34,921 nt of DNA, from contig JBOFCM010000006.1 of assembly GCA_051646055.1 (NCBI GenBank), positions 1-34,921 on the forward strand. The letters are read 5' to 3'. Position numbers and translations under genes: made by a program. This DNA is from JAGNZR01 sp051646055 (lineage in GTDB: Bacteria; Fusobacteriota; Fusobacteriia; Fusobacteriales; Fusobacteriaceae). Shown piece after piece: positions 1 to 8,303 of this stretch. Below the pieces are notes generated by a model that was given only the letters and a program-made list of their open reading frames with translations, did no database searches and had not been told where the DNA came from. Position 1 is the first letter of the stretch, and each line of letters starts with the position of its first letter.

Positions 1-278
<278 letters not shown>

Positions 279-460
279 TCTCTATAGCTACAGTTAAACT
301 GTTTCTAATTAATTTACACCTTTGTTTTACGTCACTGTCTTGGGTGACGTCTCATTACTGAGAATTTTCTGAACTAATTTAGTTCAAAGATTTATTAGAT
401 TACTTCTCTATTCTGTTGTTAATGTCCTTTTTGTTTCGTTCACGCTTTTCGTCGTGGACA
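279..460 (-). other. rRNA operon leader
   Basis: Non-coding stretch between the predicted rrn transcription start (near 460) and the mature 16S 5' end. It holds two clear inverted repeats: ACGTCAC/GTGACGT at 329-335/344-350 and a GAACTAA/TTAGTTC palindrome near 370-384. The latter is followed on the minus strand by an A-rich segment. Such structures are usual in rRNA leaders, where they serve processing or antitermination, but I could not identify a convincing boxA. No protein-coding potential is visible. Confidence 0.6.
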
Positions 461-466
461 AATATA

Positions 467-495
467 ATAATATCACAGTAAATGAAAATCGTCAA
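467..495 (-). promoter_or_regulatory. rrn promoter
   Basis: On the minus strand a -35 TTGACG (490-495) is followed by a 17-base spacer and a -10 TATTAT (467-472), with an A/T-rich tract upstream (496-530) that could act as an UP element. It is placed correctly for the 16S gene and lies after the stop of the upstream amidase gene. The sequence from the end of the spacer through the discriminator (TGATATTATTATA, then TGTC) closely matches the tRNA-operon promoter at 3419-3447. Confidence 0.85.
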
Positions 496-561
496 TAGTT
501 TTTTTATTTTTTTTAAGTTATATTATTTTCAAATCTTTTTCTATCGACGATTTTCTTAAAT

Positions 562-1419
562 TTATTTATATTTTTTATTTAATGACTTCAATATTGCATA
601 GGTTTCCAAATCTACTATTCCATCTATATTTTCAGGACGAAAATGCATTTGAAAAGCATATACAGCCTGCACAGAGTGGATATCCCACATCTCTGTTTCT
701 GGAATTTCATATCCATATTTCCTAAACTCTTTTTTTATATCTAAGACAGATAATTTCGAAAATTTTTCAGCATCCATAAAAAAAAGTTTATCCGAATATT
801 CATACCATGCTCCAACTCCGTAATTATCATAAAGATATTTCCATGGAAATAGAGGTCCTGGATCTTTTTTTCTATTATATGAGATATCTGAATGTCCTAC
901 AATCATTTTAGGCGCTATTTTATATTTCTCAACAAGGTGTTTTACAAGAAAACCAACTTTCTCTATCTGTACTTGGCGATATTCTTCAAACAACTCTTTT
1001 TCTATAAAAGTTTCTTCACCTGTTTTAAGTTTCTTTACTTGGGGGTGAAGTTGTGTTTTGGATGGTTTATATCCCAAATTAACTATTTCTATCCCAATGG
1101 TTGAATCATTTAAGTTTTTTCTTCCTAAAAACTCACTCTTTCCTGCATGCCAAGCTCGTTGTTCATCATCCACCAAAGAATAGATAGGATCTTTTTCTCT
1201 ATCGGTTATTAGATAGTGCGAACTTACTTTTCCCTTCGTAAGAGCCCTTATGGATTTTTCATTATCTATCGCTGTATAATGCAGCACAACGCCTTTGATT
1301 CTATTATCGTAATTTTCAGCTCTATATTTTTTAGTATTTATCTCAAATTTTTTTCTATCTGTTGAAGAGCAGGAGATCATTAGCAACGTTACAATAATTA
1401 TTAAAGATATTTTTTTCAT
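562..1419 (-). CDS. Lipoprotein N-acetylmuramoyl-L-alanine amidase (AmiD-like, Amidase_2 + peptidoglycan-binding domain)
   Basis: Predicted zinc amidase that cleaves the bond between MurNAc and the stem peptide. The N-terminus is a lipoprotein signal (about residues 1-16) with a lipobox ending in Cys17, so the enzyme should be membrane-anchored on the periplasmic side. Amidase_2 motifs follow: LHYTA with His47, WHAG (90-93), GIEIVN (109-114), and GHSDI/DPGP with His176 and Asp186; His47, His176 and Asp186 fit the family's zinc ligands. The last 60 residues or so look like a PG_binding_1 domain (VQAVYAFQMHF..IDGIVDLET). The 285 aa length fits E. coli AmiD. The ATG is preceded by GGGGT. It could serve turnover of released muropeptides, matching ldcA and opp elsewhere in the window, though it is not linked to them. 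Confidence 0.9.
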   Translation of the reverse strand: MKKISLIIIVTLLMISCSSTDRKKFEINTKKYRAENYDNRIKGVVLHYTAIDNEKSIRALTKGKVSSHYLITDREKDPIYSLVDDEQRAWHAGKSEFLGRKNLNDSTIGIEIVNLGYKPSKTQLHPQVKKLKTGEETFIEKELFEEYRQVQIEKVGFLVKHLVEKYKIAPKMIVGHSDISYNRKKDPGPLFPWKYLYDNYGVGAWYEYSDKLFFMDAEKFSKLSVLDIKKEFRKYGYEIPETEMWDIHSVQAVYAFQMHFRPENIDGIVDLETYAILKSLNKKYK

Positions 1420-1503
1420 AGTTTTACCCCACAGTTTTTAAGCTTATTCTATCTACTACAAATATCATTTTTAAATTTTTCAATTCCTTTGTCAAATTTC
1501 ATT

Positions 1504-2739
1504 TCAACTTTTGTCTCTTGCACCGGTTCTTTTCTTTACATTTTTCATTTCTACTATTCTTTTAGAACTTATATGTACTCTTTTATCATACTTTTTCTCT
1601 ATTTCTTTTAAATTTGAATGCACTTCTTTTTCATACTCTATCTCTATAGGAGTAACTTTTATCTCTAATTCTCTTTCTATACTATTCATTAAAGAAAAAT
1701 CCTTAGGGTCCAAAAAAGTATATGCCATTCCTGTTTCCTTCCCTCTTCCTGTTCTTCCTATTCTATGTGTATATATTTCGCTGTTTTCCGGCACGTCATA
1801 GTTATATACATGAGTCAATCCAGTAACATCAATTCCTCTGGATACAACATCTGTAGCTATAAGAAAGTGGACCTCTAAGTTCTTAAAACTTCTCATTATC
1901 TTTTCTCTTTTTGCTTGGGGAATATCACTATGAATTTTTTGACAACTATACCCTCTCGCTATCATTTGTTCATCTAGTTTATCTACCCTTGCTTTAGTCC
2001 GACAAAATATTATTCCCATAAAAGGATTGTCTTTGTTCAACACAGAACAAAGGGCCTCTATTTTTCTTCTATCTGTTGTCTCAACCTTGTATTGTTTTAT
2101 ATTTTCAAAACTATGCTGCTCTTCCTGAATCAAAATATACTTAGGCTCTCTGGTGTATCTATACGCTATTTTTTTCACTTCTGAATTCATGGTAGCAGAA
2201 AAGCACAAAGTTTCTCTTTTCTTACTGCATTGAGAAATGATGTATTCCAATTCATTTTTGAAACCCAAAAGCACCATTTGGTCAACTTCATCTATAACTA
2301 AAGTTTTTATGAATGAAAGTGAAAGTTTTTTTTCTTTCAATAATTCTATCAATCTGCCAGGAGTTGCTATCACTATTTCACTTTTTTCACTCTCGTTCCC
2401 TCTTCCTTTTCCACCATATATTATTTTAGCTGAAAATTGATCTTCAGGATCTATTTTTTTTAACTCTTCCATTATTTGAATTGCCAGTTCCCTGGTAGGC
2501 ACCAAGATTAAAGTCTGAACTTCTGAAGTTTTTTTATTTTTATCTCTTTCTAATTTTTGCAATAACGGTAACAAAAATGCTAAAGTTTTTCCACTCCCTG
2601 TTTTCGATTGACCGATAACATCACTATCCCTTAAAATTTCTGGTATTACTCTTTCTTGAATAGCGGTAGCTTTTCTAATACCTCTTTTTCCTAATCTTTC
2701 AATATATTTTTTATCTATATCAAGTTCTTTAAAGTCCAT
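1504..2739 (-). CDS. DEAD-box family ATP-dependent RNA helicase (DEVD variant)
   Basis: Superfamily 2 RNA helicase, expected to unwind short RNA duplexes in ribosome assembly or mRNA turnover. All core motifs are present: a Q motif around KATAIQE (23-29), motif I GQSKTGSGKT (43-52), PTRELA (81-86), TPGR (126-129), motif II as DEVD (150-153), SAT (181-183), ATDVVSRGID (295-304) and HRIGRTGRG (325-333). The third position of motif II is Val rather than Ala, giving DEVD. At 411 aa it is little more than the two RecA-like domains with a short basic tail, so no extra RNA-binding domain is present. A GGAGG sits at the right distance before the ATG. It has its own extended -10 promoter and is transcribed alone, downstream of the tRNA operon terminator. 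Confidence 0.93.
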   Translation of the reverse strand: MDFKELDIDKKYIERLGKRGIRKATAIQERVIPEILRDSDVIGQSKTGSGKTLAFLLPLLQKLERDKNKKTSEVQTLILVPTRELAIQIMEELKKIDPEDQFSAKIIYGGKGRGNESEKSEIVIATPGRLIELLKEKKLSLSFIKTLVIDEVDQMVLLGFKNELEYIISQCSKKRETLCFSATMNSEVKKIAYRYTREPKYILIQEEQHSFENIKQYKVETTDRRKIEALCSVLNKDNPFMGIIFCRTKARVDKLDEQMIARGYSCQKIHSDIPQAKREKIMRSFKNLEVHFLIATDVVSRGIDVTGLTHVYNYDVPENSEIYTHRIGRTGRGKETGMAYTFLDPKDFSLMNSIERELEIKVTPIEIEYEKEVHSNLKEIEKKYDKRVHISSKRIVEMKNVKKRTGARDKS

Positions 2740-2773
2740 TTAAAAACCTCCGTATTACATTTCTCACATTCGA

Positions 2774-2782
2774 ATTATAACA
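2774..2782 (-). promoter_or_regulatory. Extended -10 promoter of the helicase gene
   Basis: On the minus strand TGTTATAAT (TATAAT at 2774-2779 with TG one base upstream) lies 35 bases before the helicase ATG. No good -35 is present, which is acceptable for an extended -10 promoter. It directly follows the terminator of the tRNA operon. Confidence 0.6.
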
Positions 2783-2807
2783 TATCTTGTGAATTTTATC
2801 TAAAATT

Positions 2808-2841
2808 AAAAACAAAAAAAGAGTTCTTACGAACTCTTAAC
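2808..2841 (-). terminator. Terminator of the tRNA operon
   Basis: On the minus strand AAGAGTTC, loop GTAA, GAACTCTT is followed by a run of T, a standard intrinsic terminator placed 8 bases after the last tRNA (Leu) of the operon. Confidence 0.88.
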
Positions 2842-2848
2842 TTTCAAA

Positions 2849-2931
2849 TGGTGCGAGAGAAGGGACTTGAACCCTTACGTCGAAACGCCAGATCCTAAGT
2901 CTGGTGCGTCTGCCAATTCCGCCACCCTCGC
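2849..2931 (-). tRNA. tRNA-Leu (anticodon UAG)
   Basis: Minus-strand cloverleaf: acceptor GCGAGGG/CTCTCGC with one G-U pair, anticodon stem CCAGA/TCTGG around loop CTTAGGA, a long variable arm as expected for leucine, T stem AAGGG/CCCTT, and an encoded CCA (2849-2851). It is the last gene of the tRNA operon. Confidence 0.95.
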
Positions 2932-2938
2932 ATTTTAG

Positions 2939-3014
2939 TGGTGCGTCATACAGGACTTGAACCTGTGGCAACACGATTAAAAGTCGTGTGCTCTACCAGC
3001 TGAGCTAATGACGC
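2939..3014 (-). tRNA. tRNA-Lys (anticodon UUU)
   Basis: Minus-strand cloverleaf with acceptor GCGTCAT/ATGACGC, anticodon stem CACGA/TCGTG around loop CTTTTAA, discriminator A and an encoded CCA (2939-2941). Confidence 0.95.
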
Positions 3015-3032
3015 ATATATTAAATTTTTAAA

Positions 3033-3109
3033 TGGGGTGACCGACGGGATTCGAACCCGCGACAACCAGATCCACAAACTGGCGCTCTACCAACTGAACT
3101 ACGGCCACC
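3033..3109 (-). tRNA. tRNA-His (anticodon GUG)
   Basis: Minus-strand cloverleaf with acceptor GTGGCCG/CGGTCAC, anticodon stem CCAGT/TCTGG (one G-T pair) around loop TTGTGGA, and an encoded CCA (3033-3035). The extra G at -1 (complement of 3109) opposite C73 is the histidine identity element and is included. Confidence 0.95.
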
Positions 3110-3118
3110 ATTTAGAAA

Positions 3119-3195
<77 letters not shown>

Positions 3196-3203
3196 ATTTT
3201 TTT

Positions 3204-3279
<76 letters not shown>

Positions 3280-3303
3280 ACAAAAATTTTATTAAGTTTT
3301 AAA

Positions 3304-3380
3304 TGGTCGGAATAGCAAGATTCGAACTTGCGGCCCCCTGCTCCCAAGGCAGGTGCGCTACCGGACTGCGCTATATTCCG
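3304..3380 (-). tRNA. tRNA-Pro (anticodon UGG)
   Basis: Minus-strand cloverleaf with acceptor CGGAATA/TATTCCG, anticodon stem CCTGC/GCAGG around loop CTTGGGA, discriminator A and an encoded CCA (3304-3306). It is the first gene of the six-tRNA operon. Confidence 0.95.
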
Positions 3381-3418
3381 AACTATTTTGTTTTGTCGTT
3401 CTCTCGAAGACATTTATA

Positions 3419-3447
3419 ATAATATCATACTTCTTAAAAAGTGTCAA
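3419..3447 (-). promoter_or_regulatory. Promoter of the six-tRNA operon
   Basis: Minus-strand -35 TTGACA (3442-3447), 17-base spacer and -10 TATTAT (3419-3424), about 30 bases before tRNA-Pro. The -10 and discriminator (TGATATTATTATA, then TGTC) nearly duplicate those of the rrn promoter at 467-495. Confidence 0.88.
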
Positions 3448-3483
3448 CATTTTTTTTATTTTTTTTAAAAAAATTTAATTGAG

Positions 3484-3512
3484 TTGATTTTTATTTCCTT
3501 ATTAGCTATAAT
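3484..3512 (+). promoter_or_regulatory. Promoter of the OmpA-family lipoprotein gene
   Basis: TTGATT (3484-3489), 17-base spacer, TATAAT (3507-3512). Transcription would start near 3519, giving a short 5' leader before the AGGAGGT ribosome-binding site at 3550-3556. It diverges from the tRNA operon promoter. Confidence 0.85.
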
Positions 3513-3563
3513 TTTAAGTAGGCAATATATCTTTAAACAATTACTATTTAGGAGGTTCATGTC

Positions 3564-4226
3564 ATGAAATTCGTAAAAAAATTTTTTATCACTTCTTTGG
3601 CTGTGTTGACTCTAGTTGGTTGTACAAATAGTCCTTTTCAGGATCCTTATACTGGAGGGGTAAATAAAAAAACCGGTGGTACTCTTGGAGGTGCTGCTGC
3701 TGGTGCTTTAGCTGGACAACTTATTGGCGGCAATACTAAGGGAACCCTTATAGGTGCAGGCATTGGTGCTTTAGCTGGTCTTGGATGGGGAGCTTATCGT
3801 GATAAACAAGAAGCCGAACTTAGAGAAAGATTAAGAAATTCCAATGTAGACGTTAGAAGAGAAGGCGATTATATTAACCTCACTCTTCCTGGCGGGGTTA
3901 CTTTCCAAACAAACAGTTCCACAGTAGCCTCAAGCTTCTATGAGCCCCTTAATTCTATAGCTTCAGTTCTAACACAATATCCTGAGAGCGTTATCCAAGT
4001 CTATGGATTTACTGATAATGTTGGATCCCCTGATTATAACCTCAACCTTTCCCAAAAAAGGGCTTTGAGTGTCGCAAATTATTTAACTAGAAGAGGGGTT
4101 AATTCTGGAAGAATTTCAACAACTGGTTATGGAGCAAACTATTTTGTTGCTAGTAATGACACTTCACAAGGGAGAGCTTTGAACAGAAGAGTGGAGATTA
4201 AAATTCTACCACCTAATAACAGATAA
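3564..4226 (+). CDS. OmpA-family outer membrane lipoprotein with glycine zipper
   Basis: Envelope lipoprotein that probably ties the outer membrane to peptidoglycan. Residues 1-19 are a lipoprotein signal with lipobox LVGC (Cys20). Residues about 37-76 are a glycine-zipper segment (GGTLGGAAAGALAGQLIGG, then a second GAGIGALAG run) expected to form a membrane-associated helical hairpin. The C-terminal half (about 105-218) is an OmpA_C peptidoglycan-binding domain, with YGFTDNVGS, LSQKRALSVANYL and GRALNRRVEI. The architecture matches YiaD-like proteins. A strong AGGAGGT precedes the ATG. The gene is monocistronic, with its own promoter, and shares a bidirectional terminator with ftsZ. It supports a diderm host. 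Confidence 0.92.
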   Translation: MKFVKKFFITSLAVLTLVGCTNSPFQDPYTGGVNKKTGGTLGGAAAGALAGQLIGGNTKGTLIGAGIGALAGLGWGAYRDKQEAELRERLRNSNVDVRREGDYINLTLPGGVTFQTNSSTVASSFYEPLNSIASVLTQYPESVIQVYGFTDNVGSPDYNLNLSQKRALSVANYLTRRGVNSGRISTTGYGANYFVASNDTSQGRALNRRVEIKILPPNNR

Positions 4227-4236
4227 ATAACAGATA

Positions 4237-4278
4237 ATTATAAAAATAGAGACCTTACAAGGTCTCTATTTTTATAAT
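4237..4278. terminator. Bidirectional terminator between the OmpA-family gene and ftsZ
   Basis: Perfect 18-base inverted repeat (4237-4254 and 4261-4278) with loop TTACAA. The GC core AGAGACC/GGTCTCT is flanked by A and T runs on both sides, so it can stop transcripts from either direction. It starts 10 bases after the OmpA-family stop and ends one base before the ftsZ stop codon. Confidence 0.93.
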
Positions 4279-4279
4279 T

Positions 4280-5356
4280 TTAATTTTTGCTGTTTCTAAT
4301 CCAAGGTGGAAGATCTAACTCATCTTTTTTAATCTCTTCCTTTATAGGATCAATTTTTTCTTCGTTATTTTTTTTAGCATCTACATTTATAAATGGTTCA
4401 GCCTTCTCGTTTTCGTCCATAAAATTATTTGCAATCAGTGTAACTTGTATTTTATCTCCATATGTTTCATCTATTGCAAGTCCAAACATAACATCATCAG
4501 TGGCTTTTCCTGCCGCATCCTTTATCATCTCTGAAATTATACTTGCTTCTGTAAGAGATACTGAAGAAGAACCTGTTATATTTATAAGTATTTTACTTGC
4601 ACCATTAATAGATTTTTCTAAAAGTGGAGATTGAAGAGCCTTTTCAGTAGCTTTTATAGCTCTGTTTTCTCCCTCTCCCTCTCCAAATCCAAGAAGTGCT
4701 ATACCTGAATTTTCCATTGTAGCTTTTATATCTGCAAAATCTAAATTTATGAGTCCATTACCAATCATAAGATCAGCTACACCTTTTATACCAATTTTCA
4801 ATATATTATTCGCTTCTTTAAAAGCATTTATCATAGTTATTGTCTTATCAGGAAGTTCGAAAAGTTTATCATTTGGAATAATAACAAGAGCATCTACATT
4901 CTTTTTAAGCTCTTCTATTCCCATATCTGAATTGTTTTTTCTTTTTTTTCCCTCAAAAGAGAATGGTCTTGTAACTACTGCAACCGTAAGAATTCCCATC
5001 TCTTTAGCTACTCTAGCTATAACTGGAGAAGAACCAGTTCCCGTTCCTCCTCCCATACCTGAAGTTATAAATAGCATATCTGTATCTTCTAACATTATTT
5101 TTATTTTTTCAGCATCTTCTTCAGCTGCTAATCTTCCTATTTCGGGATTGGCACCTGCTCCAAGACCTCTTGTAAGCTTTTCACCCAATTGAATTCTTAC
5201 ATCTGCCAAAGATCTATTTAAATCCTGGGCATCGGTATTGGCAACTATAAATTCTACGCCTCTCACTCCAGCTTCAATCATATCATTTATAGCATTACCT
5301 CCAGCACCACCGGCACCGATTACTTTAATTTTTACAACCCCTTCTACAATCGACAT
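4280..5356 (-). CDS. ftsZ: Cell division protein FtsZ
   Basis: Tubulin-like GTPase that polymerises into the Z ring at midcell. Residues 11-25 carry the GAGGAGGNAIN nucleotide-binding loop; the tubulin signature GGGTGTG is at 102-108; NLDFADIKAT is the T7 loop that completes the neighbouring subunit's GTPase site. A charged linker of roughly 30 residues leads to a C-terminal peptide, LDLPPWIR, the site that binds FtsA and other tethers. At 358 aa it is normal but with a short linker. GGGAGGAT precedes the ATG. It is the last gene of the dcw operon, 30 bases after ftsA, and its stop codon sits directly at the terminator stem. Confidence 0.98.
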   Translation of the reverse strand: MSIVEGVVKIKVIGAGGAGGNAINDMIEAGVRGVEFIVANTDAQDLNRSLADVRIQLGEKLTRGLGAGANPEIGRLAAEEDAEKIKIMLEDTDMLFITSGMGGGTGTGSSPVIARVAKEMGILTVAVVTRPFSFEGKKRKNNSDMGIEELKKNVDALVIIPNDKLFELPDKTITMINAFKEANNILKIGIKGVADLMIGNGLINLDFADIKATMENSGIALLGFGEGEGENRAIKATEKALQSPLLEKSINGASKILINITGSSSVSLTEASIISEMIKDAAGKATDDVMFGLAIDETYGDKIQVTLIANNFMDENEKAEPFINVDAKKNNEEKIDPIKEEIKKDELDLPPWIRNSKN

Positions 5357-5386
5357 ATAAATATCCTCCCATTTAATATTTTAATT

Positions 5387-6709
5387 TTAAATATAGTTTG
5401 AAAGCCAATCAAAAATCTGACTGAAAACGTTTTTCTTTAATTCTTGTTTATTTTCTTCCAGTATAAACTCTTTGTCTTTAGAAAGCGATTCTTTTGAATC
5501 TTCCTTATTTTTATCCGCGGTCATGCTATTATTATTGATAAGACCTTCTTTTTCCTCTTTTTTTTCTATATTTTTTTTCTCAATTTTAGAAAGCTCATCT
5601 TTAAGAGATTCTAAGAATATTCCAACTATACTAGACATAGATGGATTCACATTTTCCATACCTCTCAATGCCGGTGGCAACTTACTAGTCACCCTATAAC
5701 CTGTCTGAGATATTATTTTTTCTATTAATTCATCTATAAGGGAAACTCCGCCCGTTAGAACTACACCTCTTCCCAAATAACCATTAAAACCTGACTCTTC
5801 TATAGTTTCTATAATGAATTTTGTGATATCTCCAGTTCTAGCATCAATTATATTTCTTATGTGAGATATTGTAAATTTTCTTCCACTGGATATTAGAAAA
5901 TCTTTTTGATTTTCCTTATGTTCCTCAAATTTATTTAGTACTTCTATCGCTTCTGTTTTAGAGATTTCAAGAATATATGCCAAATCATTTATATAGTGCA
6001 TAGCACCTAAAGGAATAGATTTAGAATAAATAAGTTTGCTATTTTTAAATATAAGAATATCTGTTATCCCTTCTCCTATATCTATAAGAGCTACTCCCTT
6101 TTCTTTCTCTTCAGTATCAAGTACTGCTTCTGCAGAACCAACAGAATTTAGGAAAACTTTTTCTACTTGGAATCCAGATCTATTTATAACTTCTTCATAG
6201 GTATTCAGTTCAAATTCATCTATACATATAAAGTGTATATCTCCTTGAATTTCTTTACCTATCATCCCCAGGGGATTCCTTACTATTCCAGAGTTATTTA
6301 CTCTTATGTTATAAAGTTCTTTTTTCAGTATTTTTTCACCTGATTTCAATACTTCTTCGGCCGCTTCTCTGAAAAGTTTTTCAATATGTTCTTCTCCAAT
6401 TTCCGTTTCTTGAAAATTAATTTTTTTATTAATTGTTTTCGATCTTGTATTGACACTACTCATGCCGAGTACCACATCGTCTATCTGGTATTCAATTTGA
6501 TTTTTGGCTTTTTCTACAGCCATTTGTACGATTTTTTTTAACATCTCTGGATTTTCTATTCGTGATTTTTTAATTCCTTCTGACTGAACTTCACCGTAAC
6601 CCAAAACCCTTACCTTCGTCCCATTATCATAAAGTTCTCCTATGAGAACTTTTACTTTGGCATTTCCTATTTCTACCACGGTCTTTAATATATTTTTAAT
6701 GTTTGCCAC
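5387..6709 (-). CDS. ftsA: Cell division protein FtsA
   Basis: Actin-like ATPase that anchors FtsZ filaments to the membrane. Phosphate-binding segments are visible near the N-terminus (VEIGNAKVKVLIGE) and in the middle (VALIDIGEGITDILIF), with the adenosine motif VVLTGGVSLIDEL later. After a Lys/Glu-rich linker the protein ends in a likely amphipathic membrane-targeting helix, VFSQIFDWLSNYI. The start is set at the GTG at 6709, because AGGAG (6719-6723) lies 9 bases upstream; a GTG six codons earlier (6727) is in frame but has no ribosome-binding site. The chosen start overlaps the ftsQ stop by 14 bases, suggesting translational coupling. Confidence 0.95.
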   Translation of the reverse strand: MANIKNILKTVVEIGNAKVKVLIGELYDNGTKVRVLGYGEVQSEGIKKSRIENPEMLKKIVQMAVEKAKNQIEYQIDDVVLGMSSVNTRSKTINKKINFQETEIGEEHIEKLFREAAEEVLKSGEKILKKELYNIRVNNSGIVRNPLGMIGKEIQGDIHFICIDEFELNTYEEVINRSGFQVEKVFLNSVGSAEAVLDTEEKEKGVALIDIGEGITDILIFKNSKLIYSKSIPLGAMHYINDLAYILEISKTEAIEVLNKFEEHKENQKDFLISSGRKFTISHIRNIIDARTGDITKFIIETIEESGFNGYLGRGVVLTGGVSLIDELIEKIISQTGYRVTSKLPPALRGMENVNPSMSSIVGIFLESLKDELSKIEKKNIEKKEEKEGLINNNSMTADKNKEDSKESLSKDKEFILEENKQELKKNVFSQIFDWLSNYI

Positions 6710-7394
6710 TAGTCTCAACTCCTGCACTTTTAACTATGTATCCATCAAATCTCAAGTCTATATAGTCCACTTTTTGATTTTGGCTAATATCTAAATAAAG
6801 ATTCTTTGCTACTCCGTACTTAAAATTTGGAATTTCTCCATTAGTTTTGAGAAGCGTTCCACCATCTATAAAAAGTTCCATATACAGATCATTTTTATAA
6901 TATACCTGCGAGATCATGTCGTAGAGCTCATCATCTTCCACATTTTCTAGAATCTTCACTATTTTCAAGAGTTCTTTTTCATTTTGAACAAAAACTATAG
7001 GAAGCTTTTTTATTTTATGTTCCTCCATTTGAGCAAATATTTGACCACTACTATCCACACTGTAAAGCTTATCTTTTATGTTTGCATAATATTGTGCTTC
7101 TTTTTCTCTTATATTAATGTCAATTTTCCCTATATTATTCGAAGAGATTTCAATTTTCTCTATCCTTATATCTGTTTGAAGTTTTTTTTCTAGAGATTCA
7201 AGACTAAGATTAAAAATATTTTTATCATAAAGAGTATTTCCTAACTTTTTGAACTCCTCTTTTACAAGCTCAAAATCTCCATAAAAAGATATTTCTTTCA
7301 CCTTAAAGATTTCTCTGTTTACAAAATCCTGCTCAATCTTATAAGCTAAGAATGTGAATATAAAACAATATAAACTCCCCAAAAGAATCCTCAT
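6696..7394 (-). CDS. ftsQ: Cell division protein FtsQ/DivIB
   Basis: Single-pass membrane protein of the divisome; family members bind FtsB and FtsL and regulate septal peptidoglycan synthesis. A hydrophobic segment spans about residues 3-18, followed by a POTRA-like domain beginning KVKEISFYGDF (about 31-41) and containing IEISSNNIGKIDINIREKE. The remainder fits the FtsQ beta domain. Sequence identity to known FtsQ is low by eye, but position between ddl and ftsA and the topology are decisive. The ATG follows AGAGGT, which overlaps the ddl stop codon (gap of 12 bases). At 232 aa it is somewhat short for the family. Confidence 0.88.
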   Translation of the reverse strand: MRILLGSLYCFIFTFLAYKIEQDFVNREIFKVKEISFYGDFELVKEEFKKLGNTLYDKNIFNLSLESLEKKLQTDIRIEKIEISSNNIGKIDINIREKEAQYYANIKDKLYSVDSSGQIFAQMEEHKIKKLPIVFVQNEKELLKIVKILENVEDDELYDMISQVYYKNDLYMELFIDGGTLLKTNGEIPNFKYGVAKNLYLDISQNQKVDYIDLRFDGYIVKSAGVETSGKH

Positions 7395-7406
7395 TATAGC
7401 TACCTC

Positions 7407-8303
7407 TTAATTGTGTTTTTTATTCATAAAAATTTTTACCATTTTGTCGGTGATATTATCAAAAGTATATCCTTTGATTGTTCCTAATTCTGGAATAAGA
7501 CTAGTTTCTGTCATCCCAGGGCAAGTATTCACTTCTAAAAAATAGCACAAACCATCTTTTAAAATAAAATCACTACGACTTATTCCTTCTAATCCTAAAA
7601 CTTCATGAATTTTAAGTGAGAAATCTACTGCTTCTTCATAGGCCTTTTTATCTATTTTTGCTGGAAATTCATGAGCTGAACCTCCTGGAAGATATTTTGA
7701 TTCATAATCATATATTTCATGGGAAGGAATTATTCTAAGAACTCCCAAACTTTCTCCTTCGATTACTCCAGAAGTCAGCTCTTCTCCCTTTATATATTCT
7801 TCTATTATGATTTTCCCTTGGATTTTTTTTACAGCCTCTTCTAATTCCTCTCTATTTTTACACAGATAAAGTCCCACGCTCGATCCTTCTTTAGCTGGTT
7901 TTACTATAACAGGATAATGTTCCACTTGGCCTATATTAGTATATGTTTCCGCTACTCTTATCCCTGCATTTTTCGCTATAATTTTCGTGAAGATTTTGTC
8001 CATTGCTATGGCACTAGCTGTCACTCCTGAGCCTGTATAAGGCTTTCCTATTATATCAAAAACAGCTTGAACTCTCCCATCTTCTCCAAATTCTCCATGG
8101 AGTGCTAAATATGCCAAATCATATTCTGTTTCCATTATAACCTTTATAAAATTTTCCTCTGTTAAATCTATTGGAAATGCCTGATACCCCTGTCTAATTA
8201 GGCTTTTAAGTATAGCTTTTCCACTTTTCAAGGAAATTTCTCTTTCAGAAGAAATTCCCCCCATAAATACAGCTATTTTCAAGTTTTTCATGTCTCTATT
8301 CAT
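7407..8303 (-). CDS. ddl: D-alanine--D-alanine ligase
   Basis: ATP-grasp enzyme making the D-Ala-D-Ala dipeptide used by MurF. Motifs seen are KIAVFMGGISSEREISLKSG at the start, GEFGEDGRVQ, the ATP-grasp loop VKPAKEGSSVGL, EEYIKGEE, GISRSDFIL and the Mg-binding EVNTCPGMTETSLIP near the end. The length (298 aa) is normal for the family. The ATG at 8303 overlaps the murB stop (8296-8298) by 8 bases, with GAGGAG about 13 bases upstream. An in-frame TTG at 8306 and a second ATG at 8291 are alternatives; the latter would give a more typical MKNLKIAV start, so the first few residues are uncertain. Confidence 0.95.
   Translation of the reverse strand: MNRDMKNLKIAVFMGGISSEREISLKSGKAILKSLIRQGYQAFPIDLTEENFIKVIMETEYDLAYLALHGEFGEDGRVQAVFDIIGKPYTGSGVTASAIAMDKIFTKIIAKNAGIRVAETYTNIGQVEHYPVIVKPAKEGSSVGLYLCKNREELEEAVKKIQGKIIIEEYIKGEELTSGVIEGESLGVLRIIPSHEIYDYESKYLPGGSAHEFPAKIDKKAYEEAVDFSLKIHEVLGLEGISRSDFILKDGLCYFLEVNTCPGMTETSLIPELGTIKGYTFDNITDKMVKIFMNKKHN

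Noticed and set aside
1490..1495. TTGACA upstream of the amidase gene as a -35 box
   Set aside because: No acceptable -10 was found 16-18 bases downstream, so no promoter is claimed although one must exist nearby.
4749..5192. 147-codon plus-strand ORF
   Set aside because: Antisense to the well-supported ftsZ gene and without any domain; the other short plus-strand frames across the dcw genes are rejected for the same reason.
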